This document shows, piece by piece, positions 30,478 through 40,178 of a stretch of 64,000 nucleotides of DNA. A program made the translations under genes and the position numbers. Position 1 is the stretch's first letter; each line of letters starts with the position of its first letter. Source of the stretch: Lentzea californiensis (lineage in GTDB: Bacteria; Actinomycetota; Actinomycetes; Mycobacteriales; Pseudonocardiaceae); assembly GCF_024648825.1 (NCBI RefSeq), contig NZ_JANBBE010000001.1, forward strand, positions 806,001 to 870,000. Direction: 5' to 3'. Below the pieces are notes generated by a model. That model searched no databases, was not told the origin of the DNA, and saw only the letters and a program-made list of their open reading frames with translations.

Positions 30478-32488
30478 ACTCCTCGAGCAGGGCCAGGCCT
30501 GTGGCCGGGTTGCTCCCCGCGTAGCGGCGCGCTCTCGCGAGTGCGTCGACCTGCGCGGGGACGACCTCGGTCAGGTCGTCGGCGAAGTAGTCGCGGACGA
30601 CGGCGAGGAACGCGATCCGTGCCGCCGCCCTGTCCGCGAGATCACCGATCGCGGTGTGCTCCGAGGTGTAGGAGGCCTGCACCCGTTCGCGCAGGACGTG
30701 CAGGTCCGCGTCCGGATCGGCGAGCACTCGCAGCAGTTTCGTCACGCCGTCGCGGTCGTCCAGCGCCGTCAGCGCGTCACTCGTCGTCTTGCACACCCGG
30801 TCCAGTTCGTCGGCGACCAGCTTCTCGGCCACGGCCGCCAGCGACGTGCCCCGCACCTGCCGGACGATCGCGCGGGCCGAGCGGGTGAGCTGGCGGGCGA
30901 GTCCCCCGGAGAACGCGAAGGCGAGCGCCACGAACACCTCGGGCAGCCCGTCGACCGACCTGCTGATCAGGCCGCGGGCGAGCTGGAAGTCCAGGTAGTC
31001 GACCCTGACGACCTCGTCGAACGAGCTGTCGAAGACGCTGCGCAGCCCCATGCCCGCGAGCTCGAAGTCGTGCTGGGCCTCGGTGGACACCGACATCAGG
31101 TAGTAGCAGCCGGGCACGTCGAACACGGCCTTGATCTCGTTGAGGAACCTGCGGGCGGGCTCGCCCGCACCGATGCGGTCGATCTCGTCGATGGCGATCA
31201 CCACGCGCACCGGGTCCAGCGTGCGGGCCACGGCGCCGACGAACCCGCGGAAGTCGTCCACCACCTCGGGATACGTCGGCGGACGGCCGGTCAGGCTGGT
31301 CCCGCGCTTGTAGGCGAGCTCCGCACCGCGGAAGCCGAACTTCCCGCTGGTCTCACCGGTGAGGGTCTGGACGTACGCGATGTCGCGGAGACCCCGCTGC
31401 GCCGACCTGGCCAGCCGGCGCCGTTCGTCGTGCCGGACCCGCCGGTGACGCGGGACGACCTTGGGAGCGGCCTCGCGGAGATGGGCGAGCACCGCGTGGC
31501 AGGCCTGCGCGTAGAGGTGCAGCACGAACTCGCGCGGGACGTAGTCGACCGGTGCCGCGACCAGCACGCTCAGGTCGGCGGCCTGGCCCTGCCGGCGGTA
31601 GGCGCCCCGGCAGAACGCCCTCAGCAGGTTGGTCTTGCCGGAACCGCGCGGGCCGGCGAGCGCGAAGCTGCCGCCGTCGAGGGTGTCGACCAGCTCGGCC
31701 AGCTCCCTGCCCGCCGGCACCGGTTGGTGGCTGATCAGCGACCCACCCCGGTGCAGGTTCCGCGCGTCGCCGAACATGAGCTCGGTGCCGGGCACGATCC
31801 GAGTGCCGCCCAGCTCGGCGCGCAGTGCGGGCAGCACGCCGTCGTTCAGCATCGCCGACCGCCATTCTTCGAGCGCCTGCTCCGCCGCTGCGGACCTGGC
31901 GGCGAGCATCGCCGGTGGCAGGAGTGCGTTGAGGGCTTCGGTCAGGTGGCCCACGCCCCAGACGGTCAGGATGCCGAGCGGCACGGTGGCGAACAGCGCG
32001 AACCAGGGGCCCACGATCAGCGCGACGAGGTTCGCGCTGACCACGGCGAGGGTGATGCAGCCCAGCCCCAGGACTCCCCAGAACCACGCGACCGTCCTTC
32101 CGATCACGGTCAGGTACGACACCCCGAGCACCAACACGGCGATTTCGGCGGCGATCACCGTGTTGCGGACGACGGGCAGCGCGGGGTTGCCGTTGACCCC
32201 GTACTTGAACAACAGCGCCGCAAGCAGGCACTCGGTCACCGGAATCACGACGAGCAGCAGACACCGCCACAGGAACGGGTGCTTCACCGCGGCACGGGCC
32301 AGAGCGCGCGTGGTTCCGACCCTGAGCTCCGCGTAGCGGTCGTGGTGAGCACGCGCCGAAGCGGCGATCCACGCCTTGGCATCCCGCAGCACGGCCCGCA
32401 GCGCCTCGGGATCACCAGGCGGTTCCCCGTGCCCGCCCGGACGCAGCGCCGCCTCGACGGCCTGCTCGAAGACCTCGTCCTCGGTCAC
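30428..32488 (-). CDS. Membrane-anchored P-loop ATPase
   Basis: A 686-residue protein. After a 65-residue cytoplasmic head come four hydrophobic segments (about 70-94, 105-130, 133-160 and 161-182), then an ATPase module: Walker A GPRGSGKT (about 277-284), Walker B VVIAIDEIDRI (about 420-430) and a sensor-1-like YYLMSVSTEAQHDF. The C-terminal third is helical (LADPDADLHVLRERVQASYT and onward). The plan of membrane helices plus a STAND/KAP-like NTPase suggests a signalling or surveillance ATPase, but no effector domain is recognisable. Start GTG 32488. Its last ~16 codons overlap the M20 gene on the other strand, an unusually long convergent overlap. Confidence 0.8.
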   Translation of the reverse strand: MTEDEVFEQAVEAALRPGGHGEPPGDPEALRAVLRDAKAWIAASARAHHDRYAELRVGTTRALARAAVKHPFLWRCLLLVVIPVTECLLAALLFKYGVNGNPALPVVRNTVIAAEIAVLVLGVSYLTVIGRTVAWFWGVLGLGCITLAVVSANLVALIVGPWFALFATVPLGILTVWGVGHLTEALNALLPPAMLAARSAAAEQALEEWRSAMLNDGVLPALRAELGGTRIVPGTELMFGDARNLHRGGSLISHQPVPAGRELAELVDTLDGGSFALAGPRGSGKTNLLRAFCRGAYRRQGQAADLSVLVAAPVDYVPREFVLHLYAQACHAVLAHLREAAPKVVPRHRRVRHDERRRLARSAQRGLRDIAYVQTLTGETSGKFGFRGAELAYKRGTSLTGRPPTYPEVVDDFRGFVGAVARTLDPVRVVIAIDEIDRIGAGEPARRFLNEIKAVFDVPGCYYLMSVSTEAQHDFELAGMGLRSVFDSSFDEVVRVDYLDFQLARGLISRSVDGLPEVFVALAFAFSGGLARQLTRSARAIVRQVRGTSLAAVAEKLVADELDRVCKTTSDALTALDDRDGVTKLLRVLADPDADLHVLRERVQASYTSEHTAIGDLADRAAARIAFLAVVRDYFADDLTEVVPAQVDALARARRYAGSNPATGLALLEEFSSASTARRGPGPRPR

Positions 32489-32635
32489 CCACGCATGGTG
32501 CGCTCGTTCGGACGCGATCGAAATGCGCCGATCAGGTCACACCCGGTCTCCGTTCCAGCCGATGTTTAGTGAGGTAGGACTCAGACCACACCCGGGTCCG
32601 ACCGCCTGTCCTCCCTGGTGTCCCACACTGGGGCG

Positions 32636-35290
32636 ATGGGCGAACAAGCGGAACGGGCGCGTCTCGCGGAGTCGGAGACACCGACTTCGCCGTGGCGGCT
32701 GTGGGGGCCGTACCTCTCCGGTCGCCAGTGGGGCACGGTCCGCGAGGACTACTCGCCCGAGGGTGATGCGTGGGCGTCGTTCCCGTTCGACCACGCCCGT
32801 GCGCGCGCCTACCGGTGGGGCGAGGACGGCATCGCCGGCATCTGCGACGTGCACGGGTTCATGAACTTCGCCGTCGCCCTGTGGAACGGCAAGGACCCGA
32901 TCCTCAAGGAGCGGTACTTCGGCCTCACCAACGAAGAGGGCAACCACGGTGAGGACGCCAAGGAGCACTGGTGGGTGACCGACGGGACGCCCACCCACTC
33001 CTGGATGCAGGTCGTCTACCGGTATCCGCAGCGCGAGTTCCCGTACGACCAGCTGCGCGAGATGGCGCGCCACGCCGGCCGGGAGAACCGCGAGCCCGAG
33101 CTCAGCGACACCGGGGTGCTCGAGGAGAACCGGTTCTTCGACGTCCAGGTCACCTACGCGAAGGCCGAGACGGACGACATCTGCATCGAGATCAGCGCGA
33201 CGAACCACGGGCCCGAGGACGCGCCGTTGCACCTCCTGCCGCAGCTGTGGTTCCGCAACACGTGGGCGTGGGGCCGGGACCAACGGCCGTGCCAGCTCGT
33301 TGCGAGCACCACGGCCGGACGCAAGGTCACGGCTGACCACGGCAACCTGGGCCGGTACACGCTGCACCTGGACGACTCGCCGTCGATGCTCATGACGGAC
33401 AACGAGACCAACGAGGTGTCGCTCTTCGGGGCCGAGCACAACCCGTCGCCGTGGACCAAGGACGGCATCTGCGACTACGTGGTGCGCGGCAGCACGAGCA
33501 GCTGTCAGGTCGTGGGGCCGGACGACGCCGGGGTCGCGGGCACCAAGTTCGCGGCCTGGTACTCGTTCGACCCCGTGGAGCCCGGCGAGACGGTGACGGT
33601 CCGGCTGCGGCTCATCGGCGGCGACGGGCACCTGGACCCGTTCGGGCCGAGCTTCGAAGAGACCGTGCAGCGGCGGAAGATCGAGGCCGACGAGTTCCAC
33701 GACGCCATCGCGCCGCAGGCCAGGCCCGAGGAGAAGCACGTGCTGCGGCGCGCGCTCGCGGGTCTCATGTGGACGAAGCAGCACTACCGGTTCCGCACCC
33801 GCGACTGGCTCGACGGCGACCCGACGAAGCCCGAGGCGCCCAGTTCCAGACGTACGCCCGAGGCGCGCAACGTGCACTGGCGACACCTCGACGTCGCCGA
33901 CGTCATCTCGATGCCGGACGAGTGGGAGTACCCGTGGTTCGCGGCGTGGGACCTCGCGTTCCACACCATCCCGTTCACGCTGGTCGACCCAGCGTTCGCG
34001 AAGGAGCAGCTGCTGCTGTTCTGCCGTGAGTGGATGATGCACCCGAACGGCCAGATCCCCGCCTACGAGTGGGAGTTCGGCGACGTCAACCCGCCGGTCC
34101 ACGCGTGGGCGGCGTTGCAGGTCTACCGCGCGGACGGCAGCAGGGACCGCGGGTTCCTCGCCAAGATCTTCCACAAGCTGCTGCTCAACTTCTCCTGGTG
34201 GGTCAACCGCAAGGACGCCGGCGGCAGCTACCTGTTCGAGGGCGGGTTCCTCGGCATGGACAACATCGGGCCGGTCAACCGGTCCGAGCCGATGCTGGGC
34301 GAGTGGCGGCTGGAGCAGTCCGACGCCACGTCGTGGATGGCCGCGTACAGCCTGCACCTCATGCAGATCGCGCTGGAGCTGGCGCGCGACGACGAGTCCT
34401 ACGAGGACGTCGCGACGAAGTTCGTCGAGCACTTCCTGTCGATCGCGGAGGCGTTCACGCACTTCGGGTCGCACGGCGGCGGCATCTGGCACGACGAGGA
34501 CGGATTTTGCTACGACCGCGTCTCGCGGCGCCGCCCGGACGGTGAGGTCGAGTCCGAGCCGGTGCGCGTGCGGTCGATGGTCGGCCTGATCCCGTTGCTG
34601 GCCAGCGCTGTCCTCGAACCGTGGGTGCTCAGCGACCTGCACGGGTTCACGAGCCGGCTGGAGCACCTGCTCAAGAGACGGCCCGAGCTGCGGCAGTTCA
34701 TCGACTTCCACTACGAGCGCGGGGCGTTCGTGTCGTTGCTCGACGAGCACAAGCTCAAGCGTGTGCTGCACCGGATGCTCGACGAGCAGGAGTTCCTGTC
34801 GCCGCACGGCATCCGCAGCCTCTCCGCCGCCCACCGCGAGGGCCTGGAGGTCAAGGTCGCGGGCCAGGACCACCGCATGGGCTACGAGCCTGGCGAGTCG
34901 CACACGCCGATGTTCGGCGGCAACTCGAACTGGCGCGGCCCGGTCTGGCTGCCCACCAACGCGCTACTGGTGGAGGCGTTGCGCACGGTCTGCGCGTTCC
35001 ACGACGGCATGTTCCAGGTCGAGATGCCGACGCACTCCGGACGCTGGGTCACCGCGGGCCAGGTCGCGGACGAGCTGAGCGACCGGCTCGTCGGGCTCTT
35101 CCTGCCCGACCACGACGGGCGCCGGCCGTCGGACGGCAAGCGGGTCGAGGCGTCCGAGTCACCTCTTTGGCGCAGCCACGTCACCTTCAGCGAGTACTTC
35201 GACGGGGACACGGGTGAAGGTCTCGGGGCCACCCACCAGACCGGCTGGACCGCTCTGGTGGCGGGTCTGCTGACCGAAAGAACACGCTGA
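32636..35290 (+). CDS. GH63-like / MGH1-type glucosidase
   Basis: An 884-residue glycoside hydrolase. The N-terminal half is a beta-rich domain (WRLWGPYLSGRQWGTVREDY, EHWWVTDGTPTHSWMQ). The C-terminal half is an (alpha/alpha)6 barrel with YPWFAAWDLAFHTIPFTLVD, GQIPAYEWEFGDVNPPVHAW and GGNSNWRGPVWLPTNAL. The acidic residues in AWD and in EWEFGDVNPP are the likely catalytic pair by analogy with GH63/MGH1-like enzymes. Cytoplasmic, with no signal peptide. It probably trims gluco-oligosaccharides or glucosylglycerate-type solutes. ATG 32636 is preferred to GTG 32618. Confidence 0.85.
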   Translation: MGEQAERARLAESETPTSPWRLWGPYLSGRQWGTVREDYSPEGDAWASFPFDHARARAYRWGEDGIAGICDVHGFMNFAVALWNGKDPILKERYFGLTNEEGNHGEDAKEHWWVTDGTPTHSWMQVVYRYPQREFPYDQLREMARHAGRENREPELSDTGVLEENRFFDVQVTYAKAETDDICIEISATNHGPEDAPLHLLPQLWFRNTWAWGRDQRPCQLVASTTAGRKVTADHGNLGRYTLHLDDSPSMLMTDNETNEVSLFGAEHNPSPWTKDGICDYVVRGSTSSCQVVGPDDAGVAGTKFAAWYSFDPVEPGETVTVRLRLIGGDGHLDPFGPSFEETVQRRKIEADEFHDAIAPQARPEEKHVLRRALAGLMWTKQHYRFRTRDWLDGDPTKPEAPSSRRTPEARNVHWRHLDVADVISMPDEWEYPWFAAWDLAFHTIPFTLVDPAFAKEQLLLFCREWMMHPNGQIPAYEWEFGDVNPPVHAWAALQVYRADGSRDRGFLAKIFHKLLLNFSWWVNRKDAGGSYLFEGGFLGMDNIGPVNRSEPMLGEWRLEQSDATSWMAAYSLHLMQIALELARDDESYEDVATKFVEHFLSIAEAFTHFGSHGGGIWHDEDGFCYDRVSRRRPDGEVESEPVRVRSMVGLIPLLASAVLEPWVLSDLHGFTSRLEHLLKRRPELRQFIDFHYERGAFVSLLDEHKLKRVLHRMLDEQEFLSPHGIRSLSAAHREGLEVKVAGQDHRMGYEPGESHTPMFGGNSNWRGPVWLPTNALLVEALRTVCAFHDGMFQVEMPTHSGRWVTAGQVADELSDRLVGLFLPDHDGRRPSDGKRVEASESPLWRSHVTFSEYFDGDTGEGLGATHQTGWTALVAGLLTERTR

Positions 35291-35531
35291 CCAGCGCCGT
35301 CGTGATCAAATCCTGATCAAGGACACGCTCGCAGATGGTTATCATTCGTGCGCAATACGTGAAGACGTTGTGTGATCTGGCCCAAATCACGCAAGATTCT
35401 GTGCCCAGAAGAGCGATTTGACGCAAAATCATTGCAAGGCAGTGGCCTGTAACACCCACGTGCTGTCCACCGCGTCAACCGAGTGGCAGGATCCCGTTCA
35501 CTCGTCCGCGACAGTTACGAGGAGTGACGCA

Positions 35532-36350
35532 GTGGCTCGTCGATCCAGGCACGTGCTCGCCCTACTGCCCGCAGCGGCCCTTGCGCTGACCGCGCTCGCC
35601 GGATGCGCGACGAGCACGAACAGCGGCGGTGGCACCACCGACGGTGGGATCAAGCTTGTCAAGGAAGGCAAGCTCGTCACCTGCACCCACCTGTCCTACA
35701 AGCCGTTCCAGTACACCGAAGGTGACAAGACCGTCGGCTTCGACGTCGACCTGGTCGACCTGATCGCCGAAGAACTGAAGGTTAAGCAGGAGATCTTCGA
35801 CACCCAGTTCGAGACGATCACGTCCGGCGCGAGCTTCAACGCGAACCAGTGCGACCTCGCCGCCGCCGGTATGACGATCAAGGAAGAACGCAAGCAGGCG
35901 ATCGACTTCTCCGACCCGTACTTCGAGGCCTCGCAGGCGCTGCTGGTCAAGAAGGACTCGCCGATCAAGGCGCTGGCGGACCTCAAGGGCAAGAAGATCG
36001 GCGTCCAGCAGGACACCACCGGTGAGATCTACGCGAACGACAACAAGGCCGCCAACGGCTACGAGGTCATCCAGTTCGAGGACCTCCCGCTGATGGAGAC
36101 CGCCGTGCGCACCGGTGCCGTCGACGCCGCGATCAACGACAACGGCGTGCTCCTCGACTACGTCAAGGAGTTCCCGGACACCGCCGTCTCCGCCGAGTTC
36201 GACACGAACGAGCAGTACGGCATCGGCATCAAGAAGGGCAACACCGCGCTGGCCGCCAAGGTCAACGAGGTCCTGAAGAAGGCCAAGGACAGCGGCAAGT
36301 ACGACGAGATCTACCAGAAGTGGTTCGGCAAGAAGCCGGAGAAGAAGTAG
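35532..36350 (+). CDS. ABC transporter substrate-binding lipoprotein (amino acid)
   Basis: A 272-residue lipoprotein. The signal peptide ends in the lipobox LTALAGC with C25 as lipidated residue. The mature part is the SBP_bac_3 fold: GKLVTCTHLSYKPFQYTEGD, VGFDVDLVDLIAEEL, MTIKEERKQAIDFSDPYFEA and AAINDNGVLLDYV. The family binds glutamate, glutamine or other polar amino acids. GTG 35532 has GAGGAG eight bases upstream; the longer frame to 35418 would disrupt the signal peptide. First gene of a binding protein-permease-ATPase operon. Confidence 0.92.
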   Translation: MARRSRHVLALLPAAALALTALAGCATSTNSGGGTTDGGIKLVKEGKLVTCTHLSYKPFQYTEGDKTVGFDVDLVDLIAEELKVKQEIFDTQFETITSGASFNANQCDLAAAGMTIKEERKQAIDFSDPYFEASQALLVKKDSPIKALADLKGKKIGVQQDTTGEIYANDNKAANGYEVIQFEDLPLMETAVRTGAVDAAINDNGVLLDYVKEFPDTAVSAEFDTNEQYGIGIKKGNTALAAKVNEVLKKAKDSGKYDEIYQKWFGKKPEKK

Positions 36351-36362
36351 CGATCTGAGCTG

Positions 36363-36389
36363 ACGGGGCGGCGGACGACGCCGCCCCGT
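36363..36389 (+). promoter_or_regulatory. Intercistronic hairpin after the binding-protein gene
   Basis: ACGGGGCGGC (36363-36372) and GCCGCCCCGT (36380-36389) form a perfect 10-bp stem with a 7-base loop between the binding protein and permease genes. There is no T-run, so read-through is expected. Such stems often protect the upstream message and raise binding protein over membrane components. Confidence 0.7.
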
Positions 36390-36423
36390 TCGCGTCCGAA
36401 CCACATCCGCTAGGAGTCGTTAC

Positions 36424-37221
36424 ATGGCGCTGTCCAAGCGCAAGCGGGCCGAGTACTTCCGGTACTCGCAGTACACGCTGCTCGTCGTCGTCGCCCTGGT
36501 GATCGCGTTCCTCGCCGACTGGGAGCAGATCCGCACGGCGTTCTTCAACTTCAAGACGATGGGGGACATGTTCCCCAACGTCATCACCATCGCGTTGAAG
36601 AACACCCTCATCTACACCGCACTCGGCTTCGCGTTCGGCCTCGCGCTCGGGCTCGTCCTCGCGTTGATGAAACTCTCGTCGATCGCGCCGTACCGCTGGA
36701 TCGCGACGATCTACATCGAGTTCTTCCGCGGCATCCCTGCTCTGCTGGTGTTCATCGGCCTCGCGTTCGGTGTGCCGCTGGCGTTCCAGATCCAGTTCGA
36801 CATCTATTCCACGGTCATGCTGGCGCTCGGCATCGTCGGTGCCGCCTACATGGCCGAGACCATCCGCGCCGGCATCCAGGCCGTGCCGAAGGGCCAGGTC
36901 GAGGCCGCGCGCTCGCTGGGCATGTCGCAGGGCCGCGCGATGATCACCATCGTGATCCCCCAGGCCTTCCGGATCATCCTGCCGCCGCTGACCAACGAGC
37001 TGATCCTGCTGACCAAGGACTCCTCGCTGATCTACATCATCGGACTGGCCCGCGACCAGTACGAGCTGACGAAGTTCGGGCGGGAGACGCTGAGCCGCAG
37101 CCCGTCGCTCACCCCGATCCTCGTCGTCGGTCTGTGCTACCTGATCATCACGTTGCCTCTCGGGTACCTGTCGAGGTACCTGGAGCGCCGCTCCGGCGGG
37201 AAGAAGGTGTCCGTCCTGTGA
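36424..37221 (+). CDS. Amino acid ABC transporter permease
   Basis: A 265-residue HisM/GlnP-type permease. Hydrophobic segments at about 17-38, 57-87, 95-120, 125-150 and 225-250 span the membrane. The inner-face EAA loop reads [20 protein letters not shown]. The N-terminal [20 protein letters not shown] begins the conserved transporter domain. It pairs with the ATPase encoded next, whose GTG overlaps this gene's stop by four bases (GTGA). A single permease gene implies a homodimer, as for many glutamine-type systems. Confidence 0.92.
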   Translation: MALSKRKRAEYFRYSQYTLLVVVALVIAFLADWEQIRTAFFNFKTMGDMFPNVITIALKNTLIYTALGFAFGLALGLVLALMKLSSIAPYRWIATIYIEFFRGIPALLVFIGLAFGVPLAFQIQFDIYSTVMLALGIVGAAYMAETIRAGIQAVPKGQVEAARSLGMSQGRAMITIVIPQAFRIILPPLTNELILLTKDSSLIYIIGLARDQYELTKFGRETLSRSPSLTPILVVGLCYLIITLPLGYLSRYLERRSGGKKVSVL

Positions 37222-37985
37222 GCGAGATTTCCGTTGAGATCACCGGGCTGAAGAAGTCGTTCGGCTCGTTGGACGTCCTCAAGGGCATCGACGTCACGGT
37301 CAACCGCGGTGACGTGGTCTGCATCATCGGCCCGTCGGGTTCCGGCAAGTCGACGCTGCTGCGCTGCGTGAACCTGCTGGAGGAGCCGAACGGCGGCAAG
37401 ATCGTCGTCAACGGTGTCGAGCTGACCGACCACGACGTCGACATCGACCGGGAACGCACGAAGATCGGCATGGTCTTCCAGTCGTTCAACCTGTTCTCGC
37501 ACCTGAACGTCCTCGCGAACCTCACCGTCGCGCAGCGCAAGGTGCTCAAGCGCGGCGAGAAGGAGGCGCAGGAGATCGCCCTGCGCAACCTCGACCGGGT
37601 CGGCCTCAAGGAAAAGGCCAACGCGATGCCCGCGCAGCTCTCCGGCGGCCAGCAGCAGCGCGTGGCGATCGCCCGCGCGCTGTCGATGGACCCCGACGTG
37701 ATGCTGTTCGACGAGCCCACCTCGGCGCTCGACCCCGAGCTCGTCGGTGACGTGCTGGGCGTGATGCGCCAGCTCGCCGACGAGGGCATGACGATGCTGG
37801 TCGTGACGCACGAGATGCAGTTCGCCCGCGAGGTCGCCGACAAGGTGATCTTCATGGACGGCGGCTACATCGTCGAGGAGGGCCCGGCGGCCGAGGTGAT
37901 CGGCAACCCGCAGGAGGCGCGCACCCAGGAGTTCCTGGCACGCGTGCTCGACCCGACGCACCACGGCCCGAGCGATCCGGCCTAG
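37218..37985 (+). CDS. Amino acid ABC transporter ATPase
   Basis: A 255-residue ATPase of the GlnQ/HisP group. Walker [10 protein letters not shown]-loop in MVFQSFNLF, signature [15 protein letters not shown], Walker [13 protein letters not shown] and the switch histidine in VVTHEMQFA are all intact. GTG 37218 overlaps the permease stop; the in-frame extension to 37134 belongs to the permease frame shadow. It powers uptake through the permease, with specificity set by the lipoprotein. Confidence 0.94.
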   Translation: MSEISVEITGLKKSFGSLDVLKGIDVTVNRGDVVCIIGPSGSGKSTLLRCVNLLEEPNGGKIVVNGVELTDHDVDIDRERTKIGMVFQSFNLFSHLNVLANLTVAQRKVLKRGEKEAQEIALRNLDRVGLKEKANAMPAQLSGGQQQRVAIARALSMDPDVMLFDEPTSALDPELVGDVLGVMRQLADEGMTMLVVTHEMQFAREVADKVIFMDGGYIVEEGPAAEVIGNPQEARTQEFLARVLDPTHHGPSDPA

Positions 37986-38016
37986 GGGCGTGTCCCGTAC
38001 GGGCTAGCCTGGTCTG

Positions 38017-40125
38017 GTGGCGAGGGGGAAAGTCGCCGCGGCGGAAGTGCTGCGGGGGCTGTTGGGGGAGAACGACAACTCTGGTGGCGGCGGGTGGAGG
38101 TTGCCTCGGCGGAAGCCGAGCACCCCACCCGTCATCCGCGTGGTGGACCGGGTGGTCACCGACGTCCTCGACCTGCGCGCGGTCGAGGTGCCGTACGTGC
38201 TGGAGTTCGAGCGCTGCCAGTTCGAGGCGGCGCCGGACCTGCGGCAGGCGAACCTGGCGGGCATCTCGTTCACCGACTGCGACCTGCCCGGTCTCGAAGC
38301 GCGCAACCTGAGCAGTGGCAACGACGTGTCGCTGCTCGACTGCCGCGTCTCGGGGCTCACCGACTTCACCGATGCCGAGATCGCGGGCTCAGTCCTGTTG
38401 CGGGACACCAGGTTCAGCGTGCCGGGCGGGCTGTGCCTGCACGGTGACCGGCTGACGGTCGCGGGCGCGTTGCTCGGGTTCGGCATCGTCACCGAGGGCG
38501 AGGTGCGGCTCGCGGGCGCGCGCATCGGCGGCAACGTCAACCTCGGCAGCGCTGTGCTGGAGAACGCCGACGGCTACACGTTGAACGGCAACGGCATGCA
38601 GGTCGGCGGCAACTTCCTCGGCGCGTTCACCTCGCACGGCGTGGTGTTCCTGGCCAACGCGCGGATCAGCTCGACGCTGTCCCTGAGCGGCGCGACGCTC
38701 TCGCGCGGGTCGGACTTCACGGCCTCCAGCGACCCGCACGCCGATCCGTCCGCCACGCTCTTCCTCGACCGCGTGGACGTGTCCGGAGACCTGGCGCTCG
38801 ATCGCGGCTTCACCAGCCACGGCACGGTCCGCGCGGTGAACGCGAAGATCGGCGGCACGTTCTCGCTGGCAGAAGCCGTGCTGGACGCCGTGTCACCACC
38901 GTCGGTCGGCACCGACCCGACCGGCTCGGGCCGCGCGTTGCACGTCGACGGCGCGGAGATCGGCGGTGACGTCGTCGGCCGCGGCGTGCGGATCAAGGGC
39001 CAGCTGCGCATGGTCGACACGCACGTGCGCGGCAGCATCACCATCGAACGGGCCACTGTGGACAACCCGGCCGCGGACGCCGTGCTGGCCAACCGTTCCC
39101 AGATCGGCAGCAACTTCGTGGTGCGCGAGTCGGATGTCGCCGGCGGCCTGGAGCTGCGCGGCATCACCGTCGGCGCGAACCTCGACCTGCGCGGCAGCCG
39201 GTTGATCAAGCCGGGCAAGTACCGGCACCAGCCGCGCGAGAAGCCGTCGCTCGACATCGGTGGCGCCACCATCGGCCGCGACCTCATCTGCGCGCGCGGC
39301 GACAAGGAGTTCGTCGCGCACGGCGGCGTGCGGTGCCGTCGCGCGATGATCGGCCGGATGGCGAACTTCAACGGCGCCGTGCTCGGCTACAAGCTCGACA
39401 GCCACGCGTTGAACGCCATGGGCATGCAGGTGCAGGAGCTGATGCTCAACGTCGTGTCACCGCCCAAGGGTCTCGTGACGCTGCGGCAGGCGCGCTGCAC
39501 GTCTTTGGACGACAACGAGAACTTCTGGAACGCCACGGGTTTCATCGACCTCGACGACTTCCGCTACGACTCGCTCGCCTATCCGATCGACCTGCGCGAC
39601 GACGACCAGGTGCAGCAGCGGCTGCGCTGGCTGCGGCAGGCGATGCGGCGCAGCTACCACCCGCGCCCGTACGACCACTTCGCCGAGATGCTGACGGCGG
39701 CCGGCAACGAGGAGCACGCCTCGACCGTGCTGATCGAGAAGCAACGCCTGCGGTACAAGGCGGTCGCCGAGGGCATGCGGTTCTTCGGTCCGCTGGTGCT
39801 GGTGTGGAGCTTCCTGCAGCGGTCGATGGTCGGCTACGGCTACCGGCCGGCGCGTGCGCTGGGGTGGCTGATCGCGGCGTGGGTCGTCGGCAGCATCTGG
39901 TTCCAGGTCAAGGGACCGCTGACCGAGATCAACGACGACGACCACCTGCCGTGGAACGCCTGGCTTTACACGATCGACCTGGTGGTGCCGATCGTCGACT
40001 TCGGCAACAAGAACCGCTGGCAGACGCCGGGCGCGTCGCAGTGGATCGCGTCCGGGCTGATCGTGACGGGCTGGATCCTGGCGACGACCGTGGCCGCCGG
40101 CCTGACCCGGATGCTGAAGAGGTAG
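38017..40125 (+). CDS. Beta-solenoid protein with C-terminal membrane helices
   Basis: A 702-residue protein. Residues ~50-520 form a right-handed beta-helix of pentapeptide-like repeats (ATFxGxxLRLxGA style: VRLAGARIGGNVNLGSAVLE, LDRVDVSGDLALDRGFTSHG, GATIGRDLICARGDKEFVAH). Two cytoplasmic-looking helices with YHPRPYDHFAEMLTAAGNEE follow. Four hydrophobic segments near the C-terminus (about 580-600, 606-626, 645-665, 680-698) anchor it. Streptomyces homologues are often called membrane-associated oxidoreductase, but no redox motif is visible. GTG 38017 start. Function is unknown; the solenoid could bind a polymer or act as a ruler. Confidence 0.8.
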   Translation: MARGKVAAAEVLRGLLGENDNSGGGGWRLPRRKPSTPPVIRVVDRVVTDVLDLRAVEVPYVLEFERCQFEAAPDLRQANLAGISFTDCDLPGLEARNLSSGNDVSLLDCRVSGLTDFTDAEIAGSVLLRDTRFSVPGGLCLHGDRLTVAGALLGFGIVTEGEVRLAGARIGGNVNLGSAVLENADGYTLNGNGMQVGGNFLGAFTSHGVVFLANARISSTLSLSGATLSRGSDFTASSDPHADPSATLFLDRVDVSGDLALDRGFTSHGTVRAVNAKIGGTFSLAEAVLDAVSPPSVGTDPTGSGRALHVDGAEIGGDVVGRGVRIKGQLRMVDTHVRGSITIERATVDNPAADAVLANRSQIGSNFVVRESDVAGGLELRGITVGANLDLRGSRLIKPGKYRHQPREKPSLDIGGATIGRDLICARGDKEFVAHGGVRCRRAMIGRMANFNGAVLGYKLDSHALNAMGMQVQELMLNVVSPPKGLVTLRQARCTSLDDNENFWNATGFIDLDDFRYDSLAYPIDLRDDDQVQQRLRWLRQAMRRSYHPRPYDHFAEMLTAAGNEEHASTVLIEKQRLRYKAVAEGMRFFGPLVLVWSFLQRSMVGYGYRPARALGWLIAAWVVGSIWFQVKGPLTEINDDDHLPWNAWLYTIDLVVPIVDFGNKNRWQTPGASQWIASGLIVTGWILATTVAAGLTRMLKR

Positions 40126-40178
40126 AACGCCACCATCGGGGTATTTCGCCGCCTGGTGAACAGTGGTGCGATCGTCCG

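Noticed and set aside
35291-35531. GlnR box before the amino acid transporter
   Set aside because: GTAAC occurs near 35451, but the spaced GTnAC/GAAAC half-sites of GlnR operators are not present.
38017-40125. Oxidoreductase activity
   Set aside because: No Rossmann, flavin or metal motif is present; only the solenoid and membrane helices are supported.
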